Source: Bog-473 sp963809825 (lineage in GTDB: Bacteria > Actinomycetota > Acidimicrobiia > Acidimicrobiales > RAAP-2). From it: a DNA stretch of 64,000 nt. Within the stretch, counting starts at the first letter, position 1. Each line of letters opens with the position of its first letter. The notes below the pieces were generated by a model, which saw only the letters and a list, made by a program, of their open reading frames with translations, made no database searches and was not told the origin of the DNA. Below, piece by piece: positions 36,174 to 44,934 of the stretch. The position numbers and the translations under genes were made by a program. Location: NCBI GenBank assembly GCA_963809825.1, contig CAWELJ010000014.1:68554-132553 (forward strand), read 5' to 3'.

Positions 36174-37474
36174 CGCCTCCCGACGAGCGCCGGCGCACGG
36201 TCTCGGTCGAGGGATTGGCGCGTGTCGAGGGCGAGGGCTCGCTGCGCGTCGAGGTGCGAGACGGGCGTGTGGAGGACGTGGAGCTGCAGATCTTCGAGCC
36301 CCCCCGGTTCTTCGAGGCCTTTCTCCGAGGTCGTCGTGCGACCGAGGCGCCCGATCTCACCGCCCGCATCTGCGGCATCTGCCCGGTGGCGTACCAGATG
36401 AGCGCCTGCGCCGCGGTGGAAGACGCCCTGGGGGTCGATGTCGGGCGTGGTATCGCCGACCTGCGTCGCCTCCTCTACTGCGGCGAGTGGATGCAGAGTC
36501 ACTCGCTGCACGTGCACATGCTGCACGCCCCCGACTTCCTGGGCTGTCAGGACGCCGTGGAGATGGCGCAGCTGCACCGGACGGCCTTCGAGCGGGGCCT
36601 GGCGCTGAAGAAGATGGGCAACCGCATCATGGAGACGGTCGGCGGGCGGGCCATCCACCCCGTCAATGTGAAAGTGGGGGGGTTCTACCGCGCTCCGAGC
36701 AGACCCGAGGTGGCCGCCCTGGCGGGCCCGCTCACCGACGCCCTCGACAATGCGCTGGCCACCGTGGAATGGGTTGCGGGGTTCGACTTCCCCGACGTGG
36801 AGGGCGACTACCGCTTCGTGGCGCTGCGTGAGCCCGGTCGCTACCCGCTCGAGTCGGGCCGAGTCGCCTCGTCCGACGGTTTGGACACGACCGCGGCCGG
36901 GTTCGCAGATCTGGTCGTCGAGGAACACGTGGCCCGTTCGACCGCTCTGCACGCCCGGCTCGAGAACCGGCTCGAGTACCTGACCGGACCGTTGGCCCGC
37001 TACGCCCTCAATTCGGCCGAACTGCCCGCCGTGGCCGCCGAGGCGGCGGCGCGGGCGGGTCTGGGTCCCCGCTGCACCAATCCCTTCCAGAGCATCGTCG
37101 TGCGCGCCGTCGAAATCGTCTTTGCCTGCTGCGAGGCGCTCAGTCTCGTCGAGCGCTACGAGCCGCCCGATCCACCCCACGCGCCGGTACCCGAAGGTGG
37201 TGGCGTCGGCACCGGTGCCACGGAGGCGCCGCGAGGCCTTCTTTTCCATCGTTACCACATCGATCAGGAGGGTTCGATCACCGAGGCGCGGATCGTGCCC
37301 CCGACGTCGCAGAACCAGATCACGATCGAGTCGGACATCAGACGGACGGTCCAGGCTTCGCTCGAGCTCACCGATGACGAGCTGACCTGGAGGAGCGAGC
37401 AGGCGGTGCGCAACCACGACCCCTGCATCTCGTGCGCGACGCACTTCCTCGACGTGACCGTCGTCCGCTCGTGA
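36170..37474 (+). CDS. hyhL: Group 3b [NiFe] hydrogenase, large (alpha) subunit
   Basis: 434 residues. The L1 motif RICGICPVAYQ carries Cys68 and Cys71, and the L2 motif DPCISCATH near the C-terminus carries Cys419 and Cys422, the four NiFe ligands. Nine residues follow His425 and should be removed by the endopeptidase encoded next. The enzyme reversibly oxidises H2 with NADP+ and, in some relatives, reduces sulfur. The hypA-F NiFe-assembly genes are not in the window. It overlaps the small-subunit gene as ATGA. Confidence 0.92.
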   Translation: MTPPDERRRTVSVEGLARVEGEGSLRVEVRDGRVEDVELQIFEPPRFFEAFLRGRRATEAPDLTARICGICPVAYQMSACAAVEDALGVDVGRGIADLRRLLYCGEWMQSHSLHVHMLHAPDFLGCQDAVEMAQLHRTAFERGLALKKMGNRIMETVGGRAIHPVNVKVGGFYRAPSRPEVAALAGPLTDALDNALATVEWVAGFDFPDVEGDYRFVALREPGRYPLESGRVASSDGLDTTAAGFADLVVEEHVARSTALHARLENRLEYLTGPLARYALNSAELPAVAAEAAARAGLGPRCTNPFQSIVVRAVEIVFACCEALSLVERYEPPDPPHAPVPEGGGVGTGATEAPRGLLFHRYHIDQEGSITEARIVPPTSQNQITIESDIRRTVQASLELTDDELTWRSEQAVRNHDPCISCATHFLDVTVVRS

Positions 37475-37498
37475 GCGTCGCCGGCTGGCCGGCGCGTC

Positions 37499-38038
37499 GT
37501 GCTGGCGGCGGTCGGCTCCGAGTTCCGCGGGGACGACGGTGCAGGCCCCGCGGTGCTCGATCAGGTGGGTGAGCTCGACGGCGTGGACATGCTCGGCGCG
37601 TTGGCCTCACCACTGGACCTCCTCGGGACATGGGACGGCGCGGACCTCGCCATCGTCGTCGACGCCGTCGACGGCATGGACCCGCCCGGGGGGGTGTGCG
37701 TCATTGAGGTGGACTTGGCGTCCGCACCAGACGTGTCCGGCCGGACGCGGTCGACCGCCAGCAGCCACGGTCTCGGTGTGATCGATGCGCTCCGTATCGC
37801 CCGCGCCATGGGCACGGCGCCAGAGCGGGTGCTCCTGGTCGGCGTCTCGGGCGGGGACTTCGACCGGAGCGCCGGACTCGGCCCGGCGGCGTCACGTGCC
37901 GTGGAGCAGGCCGCCCGACGGGTCGTCGAGCTCGCCGGTGCAGCGACCGCCCTCGGGGAGGACCGGTCCCCACCTGGAGCCGCGGACCGCCTCGGCCCAA
38001 GGCGGGGCGGGTCGTTCCAAGGGGACCATCGGCACTAG
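37499..38038 (+). CDS. Hydrogenase maturation protease (HycI/HoxW family)
   Basis: 179 residues from a GTG at 37,499, the only start that keeps the conserved N-terminus. GSEFRGDDGAG, VVDAVDG and SSHGLGV hold the Glu, Asp and His that bind nickel in this family. It clips the C-terminal tail of the hydrogenase large subunit after nickel insertion. The gene begins 24 bases after the large subunit, so it belongs to the operon. The last 25 residues are unconserved. A short GC hairpin (38,038-38,053) follows the stop. Confidence 0.85.
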   Translation: MLAAVGSEFRGDDGAGPAVLDQVGELDGVDMLGALASPLDLLGTWDGADLAIVVDAVDGMDPPGGVCVIEVDLASAPDVSGRTRSTASSHGLGVIDALRIARAMGTAPERVLLVGVSGGDFDRSAGLGPAASRAVEQAARRVVELAGAATALGEDRSPPGAADRLGPRRGGSFQGDHRH

Positions 38039-38087
38039 CCCGCGGCGGCGGGCAGGGAGACACTGCAAGGGCACCGAGGAGGTTGTC

Positions 38088-39431
38088 ATGAGCTTCCGCG
38101 ATCGGGTGGATGCCGGTCGTCACCTGGCCGAGGTGGTGCGGGCCGCCGCCGGCATCGGCGAGACGGGCGCCGTCGTCTTGGGACTGCCGCGCGGCGGCGT
38201 CCCGGTGGCCTTCGAAGTCGCACGGGCGCTTTCGGCGCCCCTCGACGTCATTGTGGTGCGGAAACTGGGGGTGCCGTTCCAGCCCGAGTTGGCCATGGGT
38301 GCCATCGGGGAGGGAGGAGTGCGCGTCGAGAACGAAGAGGTCCTGCACACCTGTGGCCTCGACGCCTCCGACGTGGACATGGTCGAGCGTCGCGAGCGCC
38401 CCGAGCTCGAGCGTCGTGCCCGCGAGTACCGCAGCGGCCACCCACGGGTGGATCTCCACGGACGGTGTGCGGTCATCGTCGACGACGGCATCGCCACGGG
38501 ATCAACTGCTCGTGCCGCCTGCCAGGTCGCCCGCGCCCACGGGGCGGCCCGTGTCGTGCTCGCCGTCCCGGTCGCCTCGCGCTCTGCGGTGATGGGACTG
38601 CGCGACGTGTGCGACCAGATGCTCTGCGTCGAAGTTCCCGAGCCCTTCTATGCCGTGGGGGAGTGGTATCGCGACTTCTCGCAGACAACGGACGATCAGG
38701 TCGTCGAGCTTCTCCGCCTTGCCGGTGCCGCCGATGGCGGCCGGACCGGGCGCGACCTCGGTGACGACGGTCTCCTCCGTGACGAGGACGTCGACATCCC
38801 CACCGGCGACGTGATGCTGACGGGCCGGCTGACCGTCCCCGCCGGCCTGATCGGAACGGTGGTCTTCGCGCACGGGAGCGGCAGCAGCCGCCACAGCCCG
38901 CGCAATCGCTATGTGGCCGGTGTCCTGAACGAGGCAGGCCTCGCCACGTTGCTGGTCGACCTTCTCACTGTGGACGAGGAGCTGGATCGTTCCTGCGTGT
39001 TCGACGTCCGGTTGCTGGCCCACCGGCTCGACGACGCCAGCCAGTGGGCGAGGCTCCAGCCCGGGGTGGCGTCGGCGGGCGTCGGCTTCTTCGGCGCCAG
39101 CACCGGTGCCGCCGCGGCGCTGTGGGCCGCGGCCCAACCTGAGTGCCCTGTCTCGGCGATCGTGTCCCGTGGCGGACGGCCCGACCTGGCGGCGCCTCTT
39201 CTCCCGGCGGTGAGGGCGCCCACACTGCTGATCGTGGGAGGCCACGACCAGGTGGTGCTGGATCTGAACCGCAACGCACAGGCAGAGCTGCAGTGTGAGA
39301 GCGTGCTCACCGTCGTACCGGAGGCCTCGCACCTCTTCGAGGAGCCCGGCGCGCTGGAGACGGTCGCCGGCCTGGCTCGCGACTGGTTCGTGGAGAAGAT
39401 GGGAACGGGAGGGGGCTCTAGCGATAGGTGA
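38088..39431 (+). CDS. Phosphoribosyltransferase-alpha/beta-hydrolase fusion protein
   Basis: 447 residues from an ATG with GAGGAGG about six bases upstream. Residues 1-220 are a type I phosphoribosyltransferase with the PRPP motif VIVDDGIATGST at 129-140 and the LGLPRGGVPVAFEVA loop. Residues 245-440 are a dienelactone-hydrolase-like alpha/beta hydrolase: FAHGSGSSRHSPRNR, nucleophile elbow GFFGASTGAA, VGGHDQVV and a histidine in EASHLFEEPGA. Free-standing versions of both halves exist; the fusion recurs in actinobacteria with unknown function. The gene end overlaps the convergent TIG-domain gene by 14 bases. Confidence 0.85.
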   Translation: MSFRDRVDAGRHLAEVVRAAAGIGETGAVVLGLPRGGVPVAFEVARALSAPLDVIVVRKLGVPFQPELAMGAIGEGGVRVENEEVLHTCGLDASDVDMVERRERPELERRAREYRSGHPRVDLHGRCAVIVDDGIATGSTARAACQVARAHGAARVVLAVPVASRSAVMGLRDVCDQMLCVEVPEPFYAVGEWYRDFSQTTDDQVVELLRLAGAADGGRTGRDLGDDGLLRDEDVDIPTGDVMLTGRLTVPAGLIGTVVFAHGSGSSRHSPRNRYVAGVLNEAGLATLLVDLLTVDEELDRSCVFDVRLLAHRLDDASQWARLQPGVASAGVGFFGASTGAAAALWAAAQPECPVSAIVSRGGRPDLAAPLLPAVRAPTLLIVGGHDQVVLDLNRNAQAELQCESVLTVVPEASHLFEEPGALETVAGLARDWFVEKMGTGGGSSDR

Positions 39432-40110
39432 AGGTCATGGCATTGGACGCCCCGCCCGAGGTGTTGATCGTGACCGACACCGCCGTGAGGCCCGCTGAAG
39501 GCGGGACCGTCACGTTGCAGGAGTTCTGCGTGGGACAGTTCGTCGGTGCCACCTGACCGTTGAACGTGGCCACGATCTGGCCGTTCGTGCTGAGGAAGTT
39601 CGAACCGGCCACCTGGAGAGCCTGGCCCGCGGCTGCGCTCGACGGCGTGAGAGCGGAGATCACCGGCGGTCCTCCCGGGGAAACGGGCTCCGTGCTGGTG
39701 GTCGTGACGCCCGTGGAGGGGGAGGGACGGGCCGCTGCGCCTTTCCCGGAACCGGTGCCGCTGTGGGCCGGGTGGACCGTCGGGCGATGATGGGGCGCCG
39801 TGACCGTCGAGGCCGAGGTCGCCGCCTTGGGGGTCTCGTTGGCGGTGGCCAACGAGACCACGAGACCGGTCGCTGCAGCGACCAACAACGCGGCGACAGC
39901 CACCACGGCGGTGACGAGCCAGCGGTCGAGTTGGATATCTCGTGCCGTGCTCGCTTCGGACGTCTCGACCGTGCGCCCCCGTGGCGGGACAGGCGCCTGC
40001 GACGCACCGCCGGCCGACTCCCGGGCGCGTCGGACTGCGCTCTCCATTGCACCGAGCGCTCGGCTGCTCGGCGTGCCCTGAGGCGGCTCTCCCGCGTGCC
40101 CGTCCGTCAT
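39418..40110 (-). CDS. Membrane-anchored IPT/TIG-domain protein
   Basis: 230 residues. Residues 1-60 are a charged cytoplasmic tail, 64-90 a single transmembrane helix (WLVTAVVAVAALLVAAATGLV), 95-145 a Thr/Pro/Ser-rich linker, and 148-230 an immunoglobulin-like TIG domain (VISALTPSSAAAGQALQVAGSNF to SNAMTFTYR). The outer domain has one disulfide-capable cysteine pair (NCPTQNSCNV). It is probably an extracellular binding or adhesion module. Partner unknown. Confidence 0.7.
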   Translation of the reverse strand: MTDGHAGEPPQGTPSSRALGAMESAVRRARESAGGASQAPVPPRGRTVETSEASTARDIQLDRWLVTAVVAVAALLVAAATGLVVSLATANETPKAATSASTVTAPHHRPTVHPAHSGTGSGKGAAARPSPSTGVTTTSTEPVSPGGPPVISALTPSSAAAGQALQVAGSNFLSTNGQIVATFNGQVAPTNCPTQNSCNVTVPPSAGLTAVSVTINTSGGASNAMTFTYR

Positions 40111-40228
40111 CCGGTCCTCCTCTGCCTACCCTTCCCCGAACGGCTGCTCTCATGCATCGAGCAGGTGACGGTCCGCCTGGGGCGCAAGCGTTGGCAGGAG
40201 GGGCCGGTTTCGTGCGACCCTGAACGTC

Positions 40229-41302
40229 GTGTCGCCCTCCCGCCAGATCGTCGTGTGCGACGGCGACGAGACCGGACAGGAGCTGCTCAATGAGGCGCTG
40301 CGGGTCCTCGCCCCCGACGTGGTGGGCTTCGACCTCGATCTGATCCGGTACGACCTATCCCTCGGGAACCGCCGGGCCACGGCGAATGGGGTGGTCCGCG
40401 ATGCGGCCGCGGCCATGCGCGAGACGGGCCTGGGACTCAAGGCAGCCACGATCACCCCGGAGATGACCGGTGACGTCGGGAGCCCGAACCGCATCCTGAG
40501 GGAGGGCGTCGGCGGATCCGTCATCGTCCGGACGGGACGGCGGATCCCCGGTGTCGCACCGCCGGCTCCCGTCGTGCACCCGATCGTCGTGGTCCGCATG
40601 GCGGTGGGCGACGCCTACGGGGCCGAGGAGGGACGCGACGGAGAGCCGGGCACGGGGGCGGAGCAGGCCTGGCGGACCGAGCGCATCGACCGCTCCGTCT
40701 GCCGTTCCGTGGCGGAGTTCTCCTTCCGCACGGCGTCGAAGCTCGGTGCGTGCGTCTATGGCGGCCCGAAGTGGACCGTCTCGACCGTGTACGAGGGGAT
40801 GCTGAAGGAGGAGATGGACAGAGGGGCGTCCCGCTATCCCGAGGTCATGTATCGCCCGACACTGATCGATGCCGCCTACGCGGGCCTCCTCACCGAGTCG
40901 AGCGGCAACCCGCTCGTGGTCCCGGCCCTCAACCGGGACGGCGACTGCCTTTCGGACCTCGTCCTGGCCCTTTTCGGATCGATCGCCGGCGCCGAGTCCG
41001 TGCTGCTGGCCCTCGACGACGACATGCATCCCGTCGTCGTCATGGCCGAGGCGCCGCACGGCACGGCGCCCTCGCTGATGGGGAAGAACGTCGCCAACCC
41101 GATGGCGATGCTTCTCGCCTGTGCCGCCGTGCTCGACTACGCCGCGCAGGGCGATGCCGAGGTGACCGGGACGTCGGCTGCCATCCGCCGAGCCACCCTG
41201 GGTGCCGCGGCCGACGGGATCCGCACCTTCGATCTGGGCGGAGAGGCCTCGACGTCGGAGGTCGTGGACGAGGTACTGGTGCGGCTACGCCGCGAGCGTT
41301 GA
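40229..41302 (+). CDS. Isocitrate/isopropylmalate dehydrogenase family protein (divergent)
   Basis: 357 residues from a GTG at 40,229. The family fold is shown by GDCLSDLVLALFGSIAGAES (metal-binding Asp pair) and MAEAPHGTAPSLMGKNVANPMAML. The N-terminal GDGIGPE motif of true IDH/IPMDH is altered to CDGDETGQELL, and the substrate-binding arginine cluster is not clear. It probably oxidatively decarboxylates a 2-hydroxy acid, but the substrate is uncertain. It is divergent from the TIG-domain gene across a 118-base gap. Confidence 0.7.
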   Translation: MSPSRQIVVCDGDETGQELLNEALRVLAPDVVGFDLDLIRYDLSLGNRRATANGVVRDAAAAMRETGLGLKAATITPEMTGDVGSPNRILREGVGGSVIVRTGRRIPGVAPPAPVVHPIVVVRMAVGDAYGAEEGRDGEPGTGAEQAWRTERIDRSVCRSVAEFSFRTASKLGACVYGGPKWTVSTVYEGMLKEEMDRGASRYPEVMYRPTLIDAAYAGLLTESSGNPLVVPALNRDGDCLSDLVLALFGSIAGAESVLLALDDDMHPVVVMAEAPHGTAPSLMGKNVANPMAMLLACAAVLDYAAQGDAEVTGTSAAIRRATLGAAADGIRTFDLGGEASTSEVVDEVLVRLRRER

Positions 41303-41636
41303 GAGCGGTCTGTCGAATCGCGGCGGCGCCGTGCTCGTCGCCTTCGTCGTGCGCAACCCGCTCCTGGCCTTCGCCGGCCCAAGGCAGAGCCCCGGGCGCG
41401 GTCGAGACGGACGCCGAGACGGTGTCCGTTCCGTTGCGGAACCATTGCTCCATCGGCTTCCGGCGGCTTCGAAGCGTCGCATTTGACCTGCGCCGTCCGA
41501 CACGAGCACCAGGTCCTCCACAGTCTTTCCTCTCATGTGGATTGTTGCAGAGACGTCACCGTTGCCCGCAGACCGACAGGCGCGTGTTTGAAGTCTGACC
41601 ACCCCGGGTACACGGGACGGGTTTGGATGCGACGGC
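41303..41636. other. Intergenic stretch, no confident gene
   Basis: These 334 bases separate the IDH-like and LigD polymerase genes, which converge. The minus strand has an open frame from an ATG at 41,536 starting MRGKTVEDLVLVSDGAG, ending at 41,285 inside the IDH-like gene. The first 30 residues look protein-like and the rest is Arg/Pro/Ser noise, so it is not called. No tRNA, repeat or clear terminator was seen. Confidence 0.4.
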
Positions 41637-42545
41637 TCACCCCGACGCGAGGGGAGCGAAGAGATCCCCGTGCGTCTGCACCCTGTCCAGTACATGGTCA
41701 GTGGTGAAGCGGAGGAGCGCGGGGTCGCGCTTCTTGGCGCAGGCGTGGACCTCGGCCAGAGAGACCGGCGTCGAGACGGTCGGGATGGACTTCGCTCGAA
41801 CCGAGTAGACGCCGATTGTCGTCTTGGCCGGATGGTTCTGGCTCCAGTCGATGAGAACGCGACGCGGTCGCAACGACTTCCGCATGTTGGACACGACCAG
41901 GTCCGGATGCGCTGTTTCGAGTTTGCGAGCAACATCGTGCGCGTGATCGCGCAGCGCATCCCACGTCGTTCTGGGTCTCGTCGACGCGTACAGCTGAAGA
42001 CCCTTCGACCCGCTCGTCTTGGCGATAGCGTCCATATTCTCTTTGGCGAGCTCGTCGATCACCCACCGGGCGACGACGCAGCACTCGACGATCGAAGCAC
42101 CCTCGCCGGGATCGAGGTCGAACACCATGAAGTCAGGGTTGGCGGGAAGCTTGCGATGTCGTCCGACGTGCCACAACGGCACGTGGAACTCGATCGTTCC
42201 GAGGTTCGCCGCCCAGGCCAGCGTCGGGAGATCGTTCACCATCGCGTAGGGGATCGCGTCGTTCCCATCGGTGGAGGACACGGTGACGGAGCGGACCCAT
42301 GGGGGTGCATGCGATGGGATGTGCTTCTCGAAGAAGAACTTGCCTTCGACGCCGTCGGGAAACCGCTTCATCGTCAGCGGCCGTTCCTTGACGTGCGGCA
42401 GCATCACGTCGGCGATCCGCACGTAGTAGTCGATGAGCTGACCCTTGGTGAACCCGCACTCTGGGAAGAGGACCTTCTCGAGGTTGGAGACCGACAGCTC
42501 TCGCCCCTCGATGGTGGTCCGGGTCACCGACTTCGAGGCGCTCAT
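41637..42545 (-). CDS. ligD: LigD polymerase (primase-like) domain protein, NHEJ
   Basis: 302 residues from an ATG at 42,545. It is the archaeo-eukaryotic primase-type polymerase: VSNLEKVLFPECGFTKGQLIDYY, LTMKRFPDGVEGKFFFEKHIP, the catalytic DLD at 143-145 in MVFDLDPGEGA and a second aspartate in RVLIDWSQNHPAKTTI. It fills gaps and adds ribonucleotides in double-strand-break repair by non-homologous end joining. It overlaps the ligase gene as ATGA. In many bacteria these domains are one protein; here they are two. No Ku gene is visible in the window. Confidence 0.9.
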   Translation of the reverse strand: MSASKSVTRTTIEGRELSVSNLEKVLFPECGFTKGQLIDYYVRIADVMLPHVKERPLTMKRFPDGVEGKFFFEKHIPSHAPPWVRSVTVSSTDGNDAIPYAMVNDLPTLAWAANLGTIEFHVPLWHVGRHRKLPANPDFMVFDLDPGEGASIVECCVVARWVIDELAKENMDAIAKTSGSKGLQLYASTRPRTTWDALRDHAHDVARKLETAHPDLVVSNMRKSLRPRRVLIDWSQNHPAKTTIGVYSVRAKSIPTVSTPVSLAEVHACAKKRDPALLRFTTDHVLDRVQTHGDLFAPLASG

Positions 42546-44014
42546 GAACTCTCCACGATGATCTCGTGCGGGTCCTTGTCCGGTCGCAGGCCTCGCCAGG
42601 TCGGGTGTCGGAGGCGGCCCGCCGCCGTCCACTCGCCGAACGACACTTCGCCCACGAGCTCCGGGCGGACGAAATGTGCCGCAGCGGCGTCAGTGCGTGG
42701 CAGCGGGGCGGTGAACGGACTGTCGGTCGACACCAGCGGTCCGAGGTCGTCGAGCAGGGCCTGTCGGTCGGACGCACTGAACCCGGTCCCGACCTTCCCG
42801 ACATAGCGCAACCCCCCGTCGGTCGGAAGTCCCAACAGGAGCGCCCCCAAGCTCCCCGCGCGCTCCCCGCGGCCCTCGGTCCAGCCCCCGATGACGATTT
42901 CCTGGGTCCGGAAGGTCTTGACCTTCACCCAGTCCGGGCTCCGCCGACCCGGTCGGTAGGAGGAGCCCAGGCGCTTGGCCACCACGCCCTCGAGCCCGTT
43001 CTGCACGGCGGCCGCGAGGACATCGTCACCCGACACGTCACGGAAGGACTCGGTCGTGATGAAGCTCCCGCCCGCAAGTTGCAGTGATTCCAGTGCGGCC
43101 CGGCGTTGCTCGTAGCCCTCGGTGAGCAGCGAGTGCCCGCGCAGGTAGAGGACGTCGAACGCGACGTACGTCACGGGATCCGAAGCCGCCCGCCGACGGG
43201 CCTCGCGCTGATTCGCGACGTGCATCCGGTGCTGCAGTGCACCGAAACTGGGGCGGCCGTCCTCTCCCAGTGCGACGATCTCGCCGTCGAGCACGCAGGT
43301 CGTCATTCCGAGGAAATCTCCGACGTCGGCCAGCTCGGGGAACGCGACGGTGATGTCCAAGTCATTGCGACTCAGGGCCCGGACCCTACCGCCCTCGACG
43401 AACAGGATCGCCCGCACGCCGTCCCACTTGATCTCGAAGGCCCACGACGCGCTGTCGGCTGGTAGCTCGCCGGACGTTGCCAGCATGGGCTTCAGGGAGG
43501 TCGGGAGGGGGTCGGCCCGGGTCGAAGGGCCGTGCAGATGGATCATCCAATTGCGGTCCTTCGTCTGGAAGAGGACGTAACTGCCCGACACCGTCGAACC
43601 GTGGAGGACGAACTTCACCTCGCGGTCGGACCACTTCTCGACGTCGTAGTGGCCCTTGTCCCAGATGAGCATCCGGCCGCCTCCGTACTCCCCCCGCGGT
43701 ATCTCACCCTCGAAGGTGGCGTACTCGAGCGGATGGTCTTCGGTGTGCACCGCGAGATGATTGTGGTCCGGAGCCTCCGGGAGGCCCTTGGGGAGCGCCC
43801 AGGAAACGAGGACGCCGTCATGCTCGAGGCGAAGGTCCCAATGCAGGCTGCGCGCATGGTGCTCCTGGATGACGAACCTCGGCGCGCCCTTGCGCGTCGT
43901 CGGACGCCGGCCCATCGGCTCCGGGGTCTTCCGGGCGTTCCGCTTGGCCCGGTAGGTGTCGAGGGTGTCGGTGCGCTTCGTGGCCCGGGACCCTGGCGGT
44001 TTTGGTGTCACCAC
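42542..44014 (-). CDS. ligD: ATP-dependent DNA ligase LigD with 3'-phosphoesterase domain
   Basis: 490 residues from a GTG at 44,014; upstream residues are unconserved. Residues 45-165 are the 3'-phosphoesterase, with His52/His53, His58 and Asp60 in QEHHARSLHWDLRLEHDG. Residues 175-490 are the ligase: Lys196 in FEIKWDGVRA takes the AMP, then VLDGEIVAL, EGVVAKRLGSSYRPGRRS and WVKVKT. It seals ends in NHEJ. It is translationally coupled to the polymerase gene. The two together rebuild a LigD in the order PE-ligase, polymerase. Confidence 0.9.
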   Translation of the reverse strand: MVTPKPPGSRATKRTDTLDTYRAKRNARKTPEPMGRRPTTRKGAPRFVIQEHHARSLHWDLRLEHDGVLVSWALPKGLPEAPDHNHLAVHTEDHPLEYATFEGEIPRGEYGGGRMLIWDKGHYDVEKWSDREVKFVLHGSTVSGSYVLFQTKDRNWMIHLHGPSTRADPLPTSLKPMLATSGELPADSASWAFEIKWDGVRAILFVEGGRVRALSRNDLDITVAFPELADVGDFLGMTTCVLDGEIVALGEDGRPSFGALQHRMHVANQREARRRAASDPVTYVAFDVLYLRGHSLLTEGYEQRRAALESLQLAGGSFITTESFRDVSGDDVLAAAVQNGLEGVVAKRLGSSYRPGRRSPDWVKVKTFRTQEIVIGGWTEGRGERAGSLGALLLGLPTDGGLRYVGKVGTGFSASDRQALLDDLGPLVSTDSPFTAPLPRTDAAAAHFVRPELVGEVSFGEWTAAGRLRHPTWRGLRPDKDPHEIIVESS

Positions 44015-44337
44015 CCACCACGGTACCGAGTACTCGGGTTGGCCGGGCCAGGGAGAGTGGACCCGTGCACGCGAGGGGGTGGAGCGGAGTGTCCACGCAG
44101 GGGCGCGCCGAACCCTTGGTTCACGGAGGGTGTCGACCCTCACACCGGAACGGATGGGAGCGGTTCTCGACACCCGCGACTCCCAATGCTCCTGAGTGAC
44201 GTCGCGCCGGTTGCGCTGCCGCGTCGGCGTCCACGATGACATAGGCGACCCGCAGGTTTGTTGCTTCGGCAGTTTCTGGAGTCTCGGTGTGGGTATTTCT
44301 CCGCGCGCCACCGGACGACGGCAGGAGGTCAAGGGCC

Positions 44338-44928
44338 ATGTCTACAAGCGCCATTGCAGGGAGCGGCCGTATGGAGCGGACAGAGCTCGATACCCCCGAG
44401 CCTCGGGCACGGGTCGATCTGGGACGCGTCGGCCTCGGAACCGCAGGAGTCGTTGGCGTTCTGGTGTCGGCCTGGGGTGGCATCGTCCCCTATGTCGGGC
44501 CCCTGTTCAGCTACAGCGGCGACGGTTCCAGTGCCTGGCACTGGAACCTCGCTCACACCGTCCTGGCGTTGGCTCCCGGCGTTGCGGGAGTTCTGCTCGG
44601 ACTGTTCGTGATCGCAGAATCGAGAGGCATCGCCGTCGGCCGGGGACGGCTCAGCCTGGCAATGGCGGGGACCCTGTTGATGATCTGCGGGGCATGGTTC
44701 GCGGTCGGCCCGCTCGCCTGGCCGGTGATCTCGAACGGGTCCGGGTACTTCGTCGCATCGACACACCTGCGAGTCCTGGCGTACGAGGTCGGCTACAGCA
44801 TCGGCACCGGCTTGATCCTCGTCGTCTGTGGAGCCTTTGTCGACGGGTGGGCGTCGCGCCACCAGCCGAAGGTGGCCGCCGTGGTGCCGGCTGATTCGAC
44901 GCATGGCGCGATCGAGTCGGGGATCTGA
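44338..44928 (+). CDS. Four-helix integral membrane protein, unknown
   Basis: 196 residues from an ATG with GGAGGTC ten bases upstream. Four hydrophobic helices lie at about 36-57, 73-95, 109-135 and 150-175, with short charged termini on the cytoplasmic side. A Trp/Tyr-rich loop (YVGPLFSYSGDGSSAWHW) lies between the first two. No known family was recognised; the layout is common in actinobacterial proteins of unknown function. The next gene starts seven bases later. Confidence 0.65.
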   Translation: MSTSAIAGSGRMERTELDTPEPRARVDLGRVGLGTAGVVGVLVSAWGGIVPYVGPLFSYSGDGSSAWHWNLAHTVLALAPGVAGVLLGLFVIAESRGIAVGRGRLSLAMAGTLLMICGAWFAVGPLAWPVISNGSGYFVASTHLRVLAYEVGYSIGTGLILVVCGAFVDGWASRHQPKVAAVVPADSTHGAIESGI

Positions 44929-44934
44929 ATCGAC

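Noticed and set aside
41285..41536. Small minus-strand gene starting MRGKTVEDLVLVSDGAG
   Set aside because: Only the first third looks protein-like, it runs into the convergent IDH-like gene and no ribosome site was seen. Left as an uncertain note.
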